Source of the DNA: Lolium rigidum
Taxonomy: Eukaryota; Streptophyta; Magnoliopsida; Poales; Poaceae
Length of the DNA stretch: 64,000 nt
Reading direction: 5' to 3'
Assembly: GCF_022539505.1 (NCBI RefSeq)
Contig: NC_061514.1
Span: forward strand, 34,749,769 to 34,813,768
The notes below the pieces were generated by a model. That model saw only the letters and a list, made by a program, of their open reading frames with translations, had not been told where the DNA came from and ran no database searches. The position numbers and the translations under genes are program-made. How positions within the stretch are numbered: the stretch's first letter is position 1; each line of letters opens with the position of its first letter. Of this stretch, positions 1 through 12,800 are shown piece by piece.

Positions 1-499
1 AAAAGTACAATAGAAAGCCAAGGAAAGACATATAGCCTAACCAAGGAGCTAGTTGGTTGGGAAAGATGAGCTTAGCAACCATTAGGACATCCCAAGGGGG
101 AGAGCAAGGGATCAGTTGGATCCCATATGAATCAATACTTTGAGCAAGATAGTTGGTGAAGGTCTGAACTGAGAGAAAGTTCGATCTTATTTTCATAAGA
201 TTATGAACACTACTTTCAGAAGGATGTCAGACCAGAAGCCGAGGTTTATACCTCGAGGAAGTAAGAAGTGGACTGTAACCTGAGAAAGTGAATAATATTT
301 ACTCAAAAGTATGAAAGCTCAAGTAAGACAAAACCTAATGGATTCCAGGAAGAATCTGGACAAGGGATATATTCAATTATATCTAGTGAGATCACCACGG
401 AGTTCGAGAGAAGTCGTAGTCTGCATAAGTCAGATCCACACTCCGAAAACGTGAGAGAGTTCAAACTTCGAGGACGAAGTTTAGTTTAAGGGGAGAGGC
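1..499 (+). mobile_element. 3' end of Ty3/Gypsy internal region
   Basis: This is the tail of a Gypsy retrotransposon that enters from outside the window. No long reading frame survives. Just before the LTR lie a GTTCGAG/TTCGAGGACGAAG-type motif, familiar from the 3' end of chromovirus (Tekay-like) polyproteins in grasses, and a purine-rich polypurine tract at 488-499. The next base starts an LTR with the typical TGTAATATCCC opening. The lineage is inferred from these motifs alone, since no protein domain is visible here. Confidence 0.6.
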
Positions 500-2966
500 T
501 GTAATATCCCGAGATTGGGGGTTACAAAAGAGAGGAAACGAGATGTGTGCATTGCATTCATGCATAGAAAATCCGGGGAATTTTCGCGCTTTTGTTTAAA
601 ACCTCCAAAGGGATCGAGGTTTCTCTTGCATCGGTGGAATTGAGTTAGGTCATCGACATGAGGGCAACAAATTCTCGACGGGACCTTCATAGAATTCATG
701 TCTTGAGGCAAAGTAATTCAAATTCAATTCAAATTTATAAAGACTTGAAATCAAACAAGAACTTGAATTGGTATTTGAATTCTAAACAATCATATAGAGT
801 ATAACCGTGTAAAGTAAAGCAAATAGGAAATGAGTATCCAATATTACAATATTTTATTCCAACAATTAGTGAAGATTACAAGTTACAAAATAAATAGAAA
901 GGAATAGAAGAAGAATACATTTCATTCCAGGAACAATTTAAATCAAATGAGGAATAACTAATACAATAGTAAAGAAAATATTTTACAAGTATTTATTACA
1001 TAACAAAGAATATTACAAATTCCTAGATAAAGATTACAAAAGAATGGAAATAAAAACCCTAAAGTAATTCCTAACTATTTCTTCGTCTTCTATCTTCTTC
1101 TTCTGTTCTTAACTTTTATCCCTGCAAAATAAAATAAAATAAAAGGGGAATTTTGGTTAGTGATTACTCTCAGGTTTTGGCATAGTGTTGCTATGCTAAA
1201 CTCATCATTGAGTAGAAAATTTAGAGGCCAATTTGTAGTATTTGTTCTTATCAGCAAATCTTGGCCTCGGGCTCATGCATCATGGGCGGGGTCAAGTTAA
1301 CACTTGGCAGTGTCAAATATTAAAGGACAACAGTGGATAAACATCAGCTCTGCCGTGCCTTCACTTGTAGGCAAGGAAAATATCTTGACCAGAGCATCCA
1401 AGCAAGTAGCACAGTCAGTGCATGCATAAGCATGTGTTGTCGACACCACAGACAACACCCAACAGTATATAAACAGCAGATAGGCTGTACTAGCAGCCCC
1501 TTTGCCACACACAAACATCTCAGCCGCACCAACAATTCATCTAGAAACCTTATGCACAGCCAGAATCACCATAATAACCACTGGATTTACAACAAGATCT
1601 TTGGAGGAAATCAAGAAGCTAGCAGGAAGGAGAAGAAAAGGGGAAACATGGCAACAAGCACAAGTGACAGCTGATCAAGATTCACCACCAGAATAGCATC
1701 ACCACCAGCTAGTCCACTCTGCTACAGCAGGTTGATCTTTAAGATCATCATCTAGCATATATTATTTTCAGTTCAGTTCAAAGCATTTTGGTACGAGAAA
1801 CTCTCAGATTTGCATACAAGTGGTATGCTAGTCTCATCATCGAGTTTATTGGGCATAAATTGCACCTTCCCTTATAAAAAACATCCGCCTCAGCCTTTGC
1901 ATCATTGGCAAGACCACAAGATCAAGCAAGCATCTGTTCTTATCGATAATAGCTCACATAAAATTGGTAGGAGGGATGATTCTCAGATTAGCATAGAAGT
2001 GCTATGCTAGTTCATCATAGAATTAAACAAACCACAAGAAGTAGTATCTGTTCATATCATAGAATGTGCCTCAGCCTTTGCATCACGAGCGAGGCCACAT
2101 AATCAAGTCATATCTGTTCTTATCGGCTTAATAATAAGCAAGCCATCAACTTAACCACAAGATCTGATCATGTATGCACATGATCCGATGCATCGATCCT
2201 ATCCATCAGAGGCTATAAGCATACCAGCTAATACAGCAAGCCATCAAATAAATTGCCAAGTCAAGCATCAAGTAAATATATAATGCATCCTTCAGCAAAA
2301 GCAACATAACCAGTCATGCATGCTTGGGTTGGTACAGCAATTCCAAACAGGGGCATCACAAGAATATAACATCCAAGTAGAGCAATTACATAAGGTTACA
2401 TACTGTCCAGGAAATGTTTCTGGCCAACCAAGTAGTACCAAAGTGGCAGGACAACAATATAAGTATAAATATAAGCTCATAAGCAAGCCACCAAACCAAG
2501 CATGAATCTACAAGCAAATATAAATGCCTCTCACATTTCCAAATTCAATAATAAGGTACACAGGAGTATAGCTGAATTACTTCAGCTGACTGAACTGTCA
2601 AGGTTCAGTTTCATCAGAGATAATAGCCCAGCAAGAAAATTATACTTGGATGAGTAAATCACCCAAACAGGGGCTAACACAGGCCAGCAGAAGTATCACA
2701 ACCAGATCAATGAATCGTTCTAGCTGCAGACTAGCGAGCAACCAAATTGTAGTAGCTATGAACCACAAAGAGAAAAGGAGAGGATTAGCTCACATTGCAG
2801 TAGGGGTAGTAGTTGATGCAGTCGATGCCGGGGTTGCGTCACAGCACCATCCCGCCGGCGTCGATGTAGGGGGCGGTAGCACGTCCAAGCATCACATCAC
2901 CACGAACACATCAGCAGTACCCCATCAAACCGCAGCTCACCGCCGTAACATCTACATAGCGCCAGC
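500..2966 (+). mobile_element. Left part of a long Gypsy 3' LTR (split by nested element)
   Basis: The LTR opens at 500 with TGTAATATCCCGAG right after a polypurine tract. It is AT-rich and non-coding, and becomes GC-rich near 2800. It carries three degenerate copies of a block that begins CTCAG(G/A)TT..GCATA..GCTATGCTA at about 1168, 1803 and 1982. It is interrupted at 2966, where a complete LTR element has inserted and duplicated CCAGC; the same LTR resumes at 9824. Short frames inside it have no recognisable product. Confidence 0.6.
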
Positions 2967-4663
2967 TGATGTCTACGGGAGCTTCTATTCTTGTAGACAG
3001 TGTTGGGCCTCCAAGAGCAGAGGTTTGTAGAACAGCAGCAAGTTTCCCTTAAGTGGATACCCAAGGTTTATCGAACTCAGGGAGGAAGAGGTCAAAGATA
3101 TCCCTCTCATGCAACCCCGCAACCACAAAGCAAGAAGTCTCTTGTGTCCCCAACACACCTAATAGGTGCACTAGTTCGGCGAAGAGATAGTGAAATACAG
3201 GTGGTATGAATAAGTAGTAGCAACGGCACCCGAACGGTGCTTTGCCCGGGACGAGTAAACAAGCAGTAGTAATGCAGCGAGTAGTAACGCAAAGTAAAAC
3301 AAGAAACAAGCAGCGATAGCGATATTTAGGAACAAGGCCTAGGGATTAGACTTTCACTAGTGGACACTCTCAACATTGATCACATAACAGAATAGATAAA
3401 TGCATACTCTACACTTTTGTTGGATGATGAACACATTGCGTAGGATTACACGAACCCTCAATGCCGGAGTTAACAAGCTCCACAATAATGCTCATATTTT
3501 AGTAACCTTTAGTGTAAGATAGATCAAAAGACTAAACCAAGTACTAGCATAGCATGCACACTCGTCACCTTCATGCATATGTAGGAGGAATAGATCACAT
3601 CAATATTATCATAGCAATAGTTAACTTCGCAATCTACAAGAGATCATGATCATAGCATAAACCAAGTACTAACACGGTGCACACACTGTCACCTTTGCAC
3701 ACGTGCAGGGAGGAATAAAACTACTTTAATAACACATCACTAGAGTAGCACATAGATAAATTGTGATACAAACACATTGCAATCATAAAGAGATATAAAT
3801 AAGCACCTCACTATGCCATTCAACAGTGAATAAGTATTCTGTGAAATATGGCCTAAGAGACCCACACGGTGCACACACTCGTCACCTTTACACACGTGGG
3901 ACAAGGAGTCTCCGGAGATCACATAGGTAAAACTCACTTGACTAGCATAATGACATCTAGATTACAAGCATCATCATATGAATCTCAATCATGTAAGGCA
4001 GCTCATGAGATTATTGTATTGAAGCACATAGGAGAGAGATGAACCACATAGCTACCGGTACAGCCCCGAGCCTCGATGGAGAACTACTCCCTCCTCATGG
4101 GAGCAGCAGCGGTGATGAAGATGGCGGTGGAGATGGCAGCGGTGTCGATGGAGAAGCCTTCCGGGGCACTTCCCCGCTCCGGCAGGGTGCCGGAACAGAG
4201 ACTCCTGTCCCCCGGATCTTGGCTTCGCGATGGCGGCGGCTCCGGAAGGTTTCGTGGTTTTTGTCGAACGCCCCGAGGTTTTTAGGTCGGGGGCTTTATA
4301 TAGGCGGAGAGGCGGCGCAGGAGGGCTTACGGGGGCCCACACCCTAGGGGGCGCGCCCCCTTGGCCGCGCCGGGGTGTGGTGTGGTGGCCCTGCCCCCTT
4401 CTCCGGCGGTTCTCGTGTGTTCCGGATGCTTTCGGGTAAAATAGGAACCCGGGCGTTGATTTCGTCCGATTCCGAGAATATTTCGTTACTAGGATTTCGA
4501 AACCAAAAACAGCAGAAAATAGGAACCGGCACTTCGGCATCTTGTTAATAGGTTAGTTCCAGAAAATGCACGAATATGACATAAAGTGTGCATATAACAT
4601 GTAGATAACATCAATAATGTGGCATGGAACACAAGAAATTATCGATACGTTGGAGACGTATCG
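2967..4663 (-). repeat. 3' LTR of the nested element (minus orientation)
   Basis: This 1.7-kb LTR aligns along its length with 8109-9818. In minus orientation its first dinucleotide is CG instead of TG (plus strand ends GTATCG at 4663), a single change from the sister LTR. The GC-rich 4060-4450 segment gives overlapping frames on both strands that are also present in the other LTR. They are not genes. Confidence 0.9.
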
Positions 4664-7106
4664 GCATCCCCAAGCTTAGTTCCGCTCGTCCCGAGCAGGT
4701 AAAACGATAACAAAGATAATTTCTGGAGTGACATGCCATCATAAACTTGATCATACTATTTGTAAAGCATATGTAGTGAATGCAGCGATCAAAACAATGT
4801 ATATGACATGGGTAAACAACTCGAATCATAAAGCAAAGACTTTTCATGAATAGCACTTCAAGACAAGCATCAATAAGTCTTGCATAAGAGTTAACTCATA
4901 AAGTAATAATTCAAAGTAAAGGTATTGAAGCAACACAAAGGAAGATGAAGTTTCAGCGGTTGCTTTCAACTTATAACATGTATATCTCATGGATAATTGT
5001 CAATGCAAAGCAATATAACAAATGCAATATGCAAATATGTAAGAATCAATGCATAGTTCACACAAATGTTTGCTTCTTGAGGTGGAGAGAGATAGGTGAA
5101 CTGACTCAACATAAAAGTAAAAAGAATGGTCCTTCAAAGAGGAAAGCATCGATTGCTATATTTGTGCTAGAGCTTTGATTTTGAAAACATAAAGAGAGCA
5201 TAAAAATAAAGTTTTGAGAGGTGTATGTTGTTGTCAACGAATGGTAGCGGGTACTCTAACCCCTTGCCGAGACAAACCTTCAAAGAGCGGCTCCCATTTT
5301 ATTTTATTTTTGGATGGCACTCCTTCCAACCTTTCTTTCACAAACCATGGCTAACCGAACCCTCGGGTGCCCGCCAACAATCTCATACCATGAAGGAGTG
5401 CCTTTTTATTTTAGTTTTATTATGATGACACTCCTCCCAACCTTTGCTTACACAAGCCATGGCTAACCGAATCCTTCGGGTGCCGTCCAACAATCACATA
5501 CCATGGAGGAGTGTCTATTTTTGTTAATTAATTTGGGACTCGGGAATCCCATTGCCAGCTCTTTTTGCAAAATTATTGGATAAGCGGATGTAGCCACTAG
5601 TCCATTGGTGAAAGTTGCCCAACAAGATTGAAAGATAAACACCACATACTTCCTCATGAGCTATAAAACATTGACACAAATCAGAGGTGATAAATTTTGA
5701 ATTGTTTAAAGGTAGCACTCAAGCAATTTACTTTGGAATGGCAGGAAATACCATGTAGTAGGTAGGTATGGTGGACACAAATGGCATAGTGGTTGGCTCA
5801 AGTATTTTGGATGCATGAGAAGTATTCCCTCTCGATACAAGGTTTAGGCTAGCAAGGTTATTTGAAACAAACACAAGGATGAACCGGTGCAGCAAGACTC
5901 ACATAAAAGACATATTGTAAACATTATAAGACTCTACACCGTCTTCCTTGTTGTTCAAACTCAATACTATAAATTATCTAGACTTTAGAGAGACCAATTA
6001 TGCAAACCAAATTTTAGCAAGCTCTATGTATTCTTCACTAATAGGTGCAAAGTATATGATGCAAGAGCTTAAACATGAGCACAACAATTGCCAAGTATCA
6101 CATTACCCAAGACATTATAGCAATTACTACATGTATCATTTTCCAATTCCAACCATATAACAATTTAACGAAGAGGAAACTTCGCCATGAATATTATGAG
6201 CTAAGAACACATGTGTTCATATGAACCAGCGGAGCGTGTCTCTCTCCCACACAAGCATGATGTAATCCAATTTATTCAAACAAAAACAAAAACAAAAGCA
6301 CACAGACGCTCCAAGTAAAGCACATAAGATGTGACCGAATAAAAATATAGTTTCAAGAGAAGGAACCCGATAATTTATCGATGAAGAAGGGGATGCCTTG
6401 GGCATCCCCAAGCTTAGACGCTTGAGTCTTCTTGATATATGCAGGGATGAACCACCGGGGCATCCCCAAGCTTAGACTTTTCACTCTTCTTGATCGTAGT
6501 ATATCATCCTCCTCTCTTGACCCTTGAAAACTTCCTCCACACCAAACTCGAAACAACTCATTAGAGGGTTAGTGGACAATAAAAATTAACATGTTCAGAG
6601 GTGACACAATCATTCTTAACACTTCTGGACATTGCATAAAGCTACTGGACATTAATGGATCAAAGAAATTCATCCAACATAGCAAAAGAGGCAATGCGAA
6701 ATAAAAGGCAGAATCTGTCAAAACAGAACAGTCCGTAAAGATGGATTTTATTAGGCCACCAGACTTGCTCAAATGAAAATGCTCAAATTGAATGAAAGTT
6801 GCGTACATATCTGAGGATCACTCACGTAAATTGGCATAATTTTCTGAGTTACCTACAGAGAATTAGACCCAGATTCGTGACAGCAAAGAAATCTGTTTCA
6901 GCGCAGTAATCCAAATCTAGTACTTACTTTACTATCAAAGACTTTACTTGGCACAACAAAACACAAAACTAAGATAAGGAGAGGTTGCTACAGTAGTAAA
7001 AAACTTCCAAGACACAAATATAAAACAAAGTACTGTAGCAAAATAACACATGGGTTATCTCCCAAGAAGTTCTTTCTTTTTAGCCATTAAGATGGGCTCA
7101 GCAGTT

Positions 7107-7841
7107 TTAATGATGCACTCGCAAGAAATAGTATTTGAAGCAAAAGAGAGCATCAAGAGGCAAATTTGAAACAAATTTAAGTCTAACATGCTTCCTATGC
7201 AAGGGAATCTTGTAAATAAACAAGTTCATGAAGAGCAAAGTAACAAGCATAGGAAGATAAAACAAGTGTAGCTTGAAAAATTTCAGCACATAGAGAGGTG
7301 TTTTAGTAACATGAAAATTTCTACAACCATATTTTCCTCTCTCATAATAACTTTCAGTAGCAACATGAGCAAACTCAACAATATAACTATCACATAAAGC
7401 ATTCTTATCATGAGTCTCATGCATAAAATTATTACTCTCCACATAGGCATAATCAATTTTATTAGTAATAGTGGGAGCAAATTCAACAAAGTAGCTATCA
7501 TTATTATTCTCATCAAGTGTAGGAGGCATAGTATAATCACAACAAAATTTACTCTCCATAGTAGGTGGCACCAAAAGACCACTATTATTATCATCACAAA
7601 TAGGAGGCAAAGTATCATCAAAGAAAATTTTCTCCTCAATGCTTGGGGGACTAAAAAGATCATAAAAACCAGCTTCCCCAAGCTTAGAACTTTCTATATT
7701 ATTGTCAACAATGGTGTTCAAAGCGTTCATACTAATATTACTACCAGCATGCAAATAAGGTTCCATAGGTTTTTTAATTTTCGCATCAAACAATCCATGT
7801 TTTATATCAGGAAATAGAATAAGAAGCTCACTCTTGTACAT
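7107..7841 (-). CDS. Unrecognised 244-codon ORF of the non-autonomous LTR element
   Basis: This is the only long reading frame in the interior of the nested element and it shares the element's orientation. The predicted protein is acidic and Asn/Asp-rich in its first 170 residues, with repeated short blocks of the form PPT-x-E-x-N/K and SYxVEFA (about residues 90-160). It ends in a hydrophobic stretch (around residues 180-210, LFYLPMLVTLLFMNLF) that could be a membrane segment. No gag zinc knuckle, protease DTG or reverse-transcriptase YxDD motif is present. I do not recognise the family. It may be a lineage-specific extra ORF such as those found downstream of pol in Athila-like elements, or simply open by composition. 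Confidence 0.45.
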   Translation of the reverse strand: MYKSELLILFPDIKHGLFDAKIKKPMEPYLHAGSNISMNALNTIVDNNIESSKLGEAGFYDLFSPPSIEEKIFFDDTLPPICDDNNSGLLVPPTMESKFCCDYTMPPTLDENNNDSYFVEFAPTITNKIDYAYVESNNFMHETHDKNALCDSYIVEFAHVATESYYERGKYGCRNFHVTKTPLYVLKFFKLHLFYLPMLVTLLFMNLFIYKIPLHRKHVRLKFVSNLPLDALFCFKYYFLRVHH

Positions 7842-7914
7842 TATGCCAAACTAGTGTAAACAAGAAACAACAAGATGCAATTGCAGGATCTAAAGGAAAT
7901 AGCTTTGAGCACAC

Positions 7915-8108
7915 ACACAACGGCGCCAGAAAAATACTTTACCCGAGACCGTAGTATGAGTGCCTTTTACCTTTCCTCCCGGCAACGGCGCCGTGAAAAG
8001 TGCTTGGCGCGTAGTTGACGAGGGAGGAAAAGTGCTTAGTTGCCGGGCTTGCCAATGTGTGAGTGCCGTTTACCTTCCCTCCCCGGCAACGGCGCCGTAA
8101 AAGTGCTT
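7915..8108 (-). repeat. Reiterated primer-binding-site region of the nested element
   Basis: The core AACGGCGCC occurs three times next to the 5' LTR: near 7921, 7985 and 8088. The last two sit in a longer direct repeat of about 40 bp with a CTTTTACC/GTTTACC lead, CTCCCCGGCAACGGCGCC and then AAAAGTGCTT, spaced roughly 104 bp apart. On the minus strand each reads as a primer-binding-type GGCGCCGTTGCCGG. Only the copy at 8083-8098 lies at the expected short distance from the LTR. Confidence 0.7.
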
Positions 8109-9818
8109 GATGTCTACGGGAGCTTCTATTCTTGTAGACGGTGTTGGGCCTCCAAGAGCGAGAGGTTTGTAGAACAGCGAGCAAGTTTCCCTTAAGTGGA
8201 TACCCAAGGTTTATCGAACTCGGGGAGGAAGAGGTCAAAGATATCCCTCTCATGCAACCCTGCAACCACAAAGCAAGAAGTCTCTTGTGTCCCCAACACA
8301 CCTAATAGGTGCACTAGTTCGGCGAAGAGATAGTGAAATACAGGTGGTATGAATAAGTAGTAGCAACGGCACCGCAACGGTGCTTTGCCCAGGACGAGTA
8401 AACAAGCGAGTAGTAATGCAGCAGTAGTAATGCAGACAGTAGTAACGCAAGAAAACAAGAAACAAGCAGCGATAGCGATATTTAGGAACAAGGCCTAGGG
8501 ATTAGACTTTCACTAGTGGACACTCTCAACATTGATCACATAACAGAATAGATAAATGCATACTCTACACTTTTGTTGGATGATGAACACATTGCGTAGG
8601 ATTACACGAACCCTCAATGCCGGAGTTAACAAGCTCCACAATAATGCTCATATTTTAGTAACCTTTAGTGTAAGATAGATCAAAAGACTAAACCAAGTAC
8701 TAGCATAGCATGCACACTGTCACCTTCATGCATATGTAGGAGGAATAGATCACATCAATATTATCATAGCAATAGTTAACTTCGCAATCTACAAGAGATC
8801 ATGATCATAGCATAAACCAAGTACTAACACGGTGCACACATCTGTCACCTTTGCACACGTGCAGGAGGAATAAAACTACTTTAATAACACATCACTAGAG
8901 TAGCACATAGATAAATTGTGATACAAACACATTGCAATCATAAAGAGATATAAATAAGCACCTCACTATGCCATTCAACAAGTGAATAAGTATTCCGTGA
9001 AATATGGCCTAAGAGACCCACACGGTGCACACACTCGTCACCTTTACACACGTGGGACAAGGAGTCTCCGGAGATCACATAGGTAAAACTCACTTGACTA
9101 GCATAATGACATCTAGATTACAAGCATCATCATATGAATCTCAATCATGTAAGGCAGCTCATGAGATTATTGTATTGAAGCACATAGGAGAGAGATGAAC
9201 CACATAGCTACCGGTACAGCCCCGAGCCTCGATGGAGAACTACTCCCTCCTCATGGGAGCAGCAGCGGTGATGAAGATGGCGGTGGAGATGGCAGCGGTG
9301 TCGATGGAGAAGCCTTCCGGGGCACTTCCCCGCTCCGGCAGGGTGCCGGAACGGAGACTCCCGTCCCCCGGATCTTGGCTTCGCGATGGCGGCGGCTCCG
9401 GAAGGTTTCGTGGTTTTTGTCGAACGCCCCGAGGTTTTTAGGTCGGGGGCTTTATATAGGCGGAGAGGCGGCGCAGGAGGGCTTCCGGGGGCCCACACCC
9501 TAGGGGCGCGCCCCTTGGCCGCGCCGGGGTGTGGTGTGGTGGCCCCGCCCCCTTCTCTCGGCGGTTCTCGTGTGTTCCGGATGCTTCCGGTAAAATAGGA
9601 ACCTGGGCGTTGATTTCGTCCGATTCCGAGAATATTTCGTTACTAGGATTTCTGAAACCAAAAACAACGAGAAAACAGAACCGGCACTTCGGCATCTTGT
9701 TAATAGGTTAGTTCCAGAAAATGCACGAATATGACATAAAGTGTGCATATAACATGTAGATAACATCAATAATGTGGCATGGAACACAAGAAATTATCGA
9801 TACGTTGGAGACGTATCA
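8109..9818 (-). repeat. 5' LTR of the nested element (minus orientation)
   Basis: This LTR runs from TGATGTCTACGGG at 8109 to GACGTATCA at 9818 on the plus strand, so TG...CA on the minus strand. It is followed by the target duplication CCAGC. The segment holding the GC-rich run near 9490-9560 contains several small indels relative to the partner LTR. Confidence 0.9.
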
Positions 9819-9823
9819 CCAGC

Positions 9824-12800
9824 ACCACGAACGGAATCAGGACACAAGGCCACAAATCTGAAGGCACCGGGGTTGCACCCCACTGGCCGTCCTGCCGGTG
9901 CCGAGAGGGTAGTCGAAGAAGGTCGTCGGAGTCATGCCGACAGCCGGCGTTGCCAGAATCGGCCGGCAGCGGTGGAACCCAAAACAACAGGGGCTAGGGT
10001 GAGTCGAGGGCAGGGCCGCGCATGAGCGCCGGTCGGCGTCGAAGCAGAGGGATCTGGCGGTGGTTAACGTGGCGGCGCCACGCCATTGGAAGACGGTGCC
10101 GGAATCGGCCGGCGACTGCCGGAATAAGAGGCGGCTAGGGTTGGTCTGGGGGGCGCGAACCTCGGTGAAAGAGGAGTCTCGACGAGGGGAATTTGGTGGA
10201 GTAGAAGGACGAGATGGTGGTGGAACAGCTCCAGCGTGCGGCAGCGTCGAATGCGGCCAACAATGGCCGGAGCGGCGCCGGGCAGCAGCTAGGGTTCTCA
10301 GGTTTGGGGGCGGCTGATTAAGACCACGGGGATCAAATCGACCAAGAGGATGCGGTAGAGCATAGCAAGGCGGAGCAAAGCCCTATATCTCTGGCGCCAG
10401 GGTTGGCCAGGAGCGGCCGGGAACGAACGGCGCCGCCGCAGGGATGTGGTGGACGCGAGAGAGAAGAGAGGTGAGGGCGGCGACGGTGTGTGCGTGTGAG
10501 AAGGGTGAGCGAGAGAGAGAGGGGTCGGGCCAGTTTCATGCCTGGCTCGACCGAGGTCGAGTCGGTTGGACCAGGCCTGGTTTGGGCCAAACCAGTTGGG
10601 CCAGCCCATTTAATCATTTAACCATTTTTTTTACTTATTTATTTATCTTCTAAATAAATCAAGTCATGAGAAACTCCAAAGATAGGTAAACTTCTCATAA
10701 AATTAAGGAGTTATAAAATACAAGTGAAAACTGAAAACAAATACCACGAAGGTCAAAGAAAAATAAAATAAACTTTTCACTAATTATAGGAAAATAATTG
10801 TAAAATCTTAAACTGTAAAATATATAATTAATAAACCTATAATTTTCTTGTTTATGTTTTTCACATCAAGAAAATAGTAAACATTACTTTGTATTGAAAT
10901 TCCCTATAAAACAAGATTGTTTCTTCATGGTTATCACATGAAAATCGTAATTGATCATAACCTCATCATTTTATGTGGAACCCTAAAACCCTAAATCCCA
11001 TAGGAATCCTAGTTCCTTTATTTTATGTGTGAACCCTAATCACCTTTGAACCTAAACCCTAGGTTATTATATGTGATCATGTACTTCCTTTTGACTCATA
11101 GATCCATAGCCACAACTAAATACACCTCGTGTCCTCATAAAATAATAGAGACCCTCTAACTAATAAATGGTATCCTATGTGTTCAACCTAATAGAATCGA
11201 GATGATCAAATAAGACTAGCCTTAGTTCCTATTACCAAGGCCACCATCTTTAACTAACCATATTGAGCACATATGCCCTAGCTCTCTAAGTGGATCCAAT
11301 AGTAAAACCTAGAACACTTCATCTCTAATTGAGATACTTCTTATTGCTTAAGAAGTATGTTCTTCAGAAGTTATTCTTTTGAAGAAAATAAAGAATAGCC
11401 ATCAACCCCGCCTTATAGGACCTATAAACCCTACCTAGCTATCACCAGCAAGATGAACCCACCATGATAGAAACCATGTATAATTAATTGCTTAAGTTGC
11501 TTATGCTTAAGTAAAACCATTCAAGCCTAGTTGCTGATGAATCCAACCTTGTTAGGATCCATCTAATCCTTATTCCAGAAGCTACTTGGAACCATAGTCA
11601 ACCATAGAACCCCACCAACCTAATTATCAAACTTGTTCTTTACTAAAGAACATGTTCTTCAAAAGTTATACTTTTGAAGAATATAACAAGTAACCATTAA
11701 CCATGCCATATAGTATTAAAATTGACAACCGCTCTTTACTTATTATATAATTACTATTCCTTGGTGTGTATGATTGTTACTATACCACTTGCTTATGATT
11801 CTAAAACCACACAAACCTGAATAAGAACCTTGTTTGTGAATCTCTCTAAAAGTGCAACACACCCTGAACTAATCATTACCACTCACTAATCCTAAATCAT
11901 CGGGGTTAGGTCACGCTTAGAACGATTGCATCTCATACTTATACATTATTGCATCCTTGCCTATCTTTTAAACATCGTCCTTACAGGACGATGATGCTAT
12001 TTCAGAATTTGGAGTTATTGCGTATCGAAGACCTTGCCTGCATAATCTTGCAATCAAGAAAGGCAAGTTCATCACTTGCTCATGTCATTTGAGTATCTTT
12101 ATCAAATTACTTACAAAGTACTATGATTATCACTATTGCATAAAAACCAAAACCACTACTTTCATAACTATGAATATGACTATGTGGTGGGCAATGGAAC
12201 CATGGATTGTGTTGATATGGTGGAGGTTCCATTGCAAGGGTTTATATCCATCTAGGATTAAACAACAAATGTCGCCGAGTGATTCTTGTGCCGTAATACC
12301 CGTGTTAACCATAAGATCCGGAGTGGGACGGAATAGTCAATTGTATTTCCACCTCTTGTACATCAACGGATGCGCTTTACCGTAGACCCTTGATCCAAGA
12401 GAGGACAAGTGGTACCCTTGATCCAAGAGAGGACAAGTGGTAGGGTGGGGGTCCCGATGAAGTCCCCACGGTAATTGCGGTCTATGATGGGTTGCGACTG
12501 CCGGCGAAGGAGTTCATGGTAGAGACCTGAACCGTTGTCGTGGTCGGGGTCGTCCTTAATTGGTATAAGAGCACCGGCGAGGACCCGGGGTCGGAGTTTG
12601 CATCAACGGGTGGGTGTATGAGGTAGCGGAGGAATATGATTGGCTATGACCTTATACCGGGCCTCACACCAAAGGAAGTGTGGACGAGAACTATAGACTC
12701 GGTTGGCACCAAGGTTAAGATCTCTTATGGGTAAAGCAACACACCTCCGCGAGTGTAATGAATCGTGACCTGTCACTCCCTCGTTCCGGGATATGGAACT

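Larger units (their letters stand above)
2967..9818 (-). mobile_element. Complete non-autonomous LTR retrotransposon (Athila/Gypsy-like, LARD type)
   Basis: The element has two LTRs (2967-4663 and 8109-9818) that are nearly identical apart from scattered small indels, and it is flanked by the 5-bp duplication CCAGC (2962-2966 and 9819-9823). Read on the minus strand, the LTR opens TGATACGTCTCC and closes CATCA. A polypurine tract containing AAGCTTGGGGATGC lies beside the inner end of the 2967-4663 LTR. A primer-binding-type sequence, GGCGCCGTTGCCGGGG, which suits tRNA-Asp as in Athila elements, lies beside the other LTR. The 3.4-kb interior has no gag, protease, reverse transcriptase or integrase, only one 244-codon frame. 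It would therefore need proteins supplied by another element. The high LTR similarity implies fairly recent insertion. The family name is not certain. Confidence 0.9.

Noticed and set aside
4039..4540. Overlapping open frames on both strands in GC-rich DNA (also at 9195-9787)
   Set aside because: They occur in both LTRs of the same element and are open because the sequence is GC-rich. They are LTR sequence, not genes.
10980..11070. AACCCTAA-like words suggesting telomeric repeat
   Set aside because: Only a few irregular matches, not a tandem array; part of an LTR.
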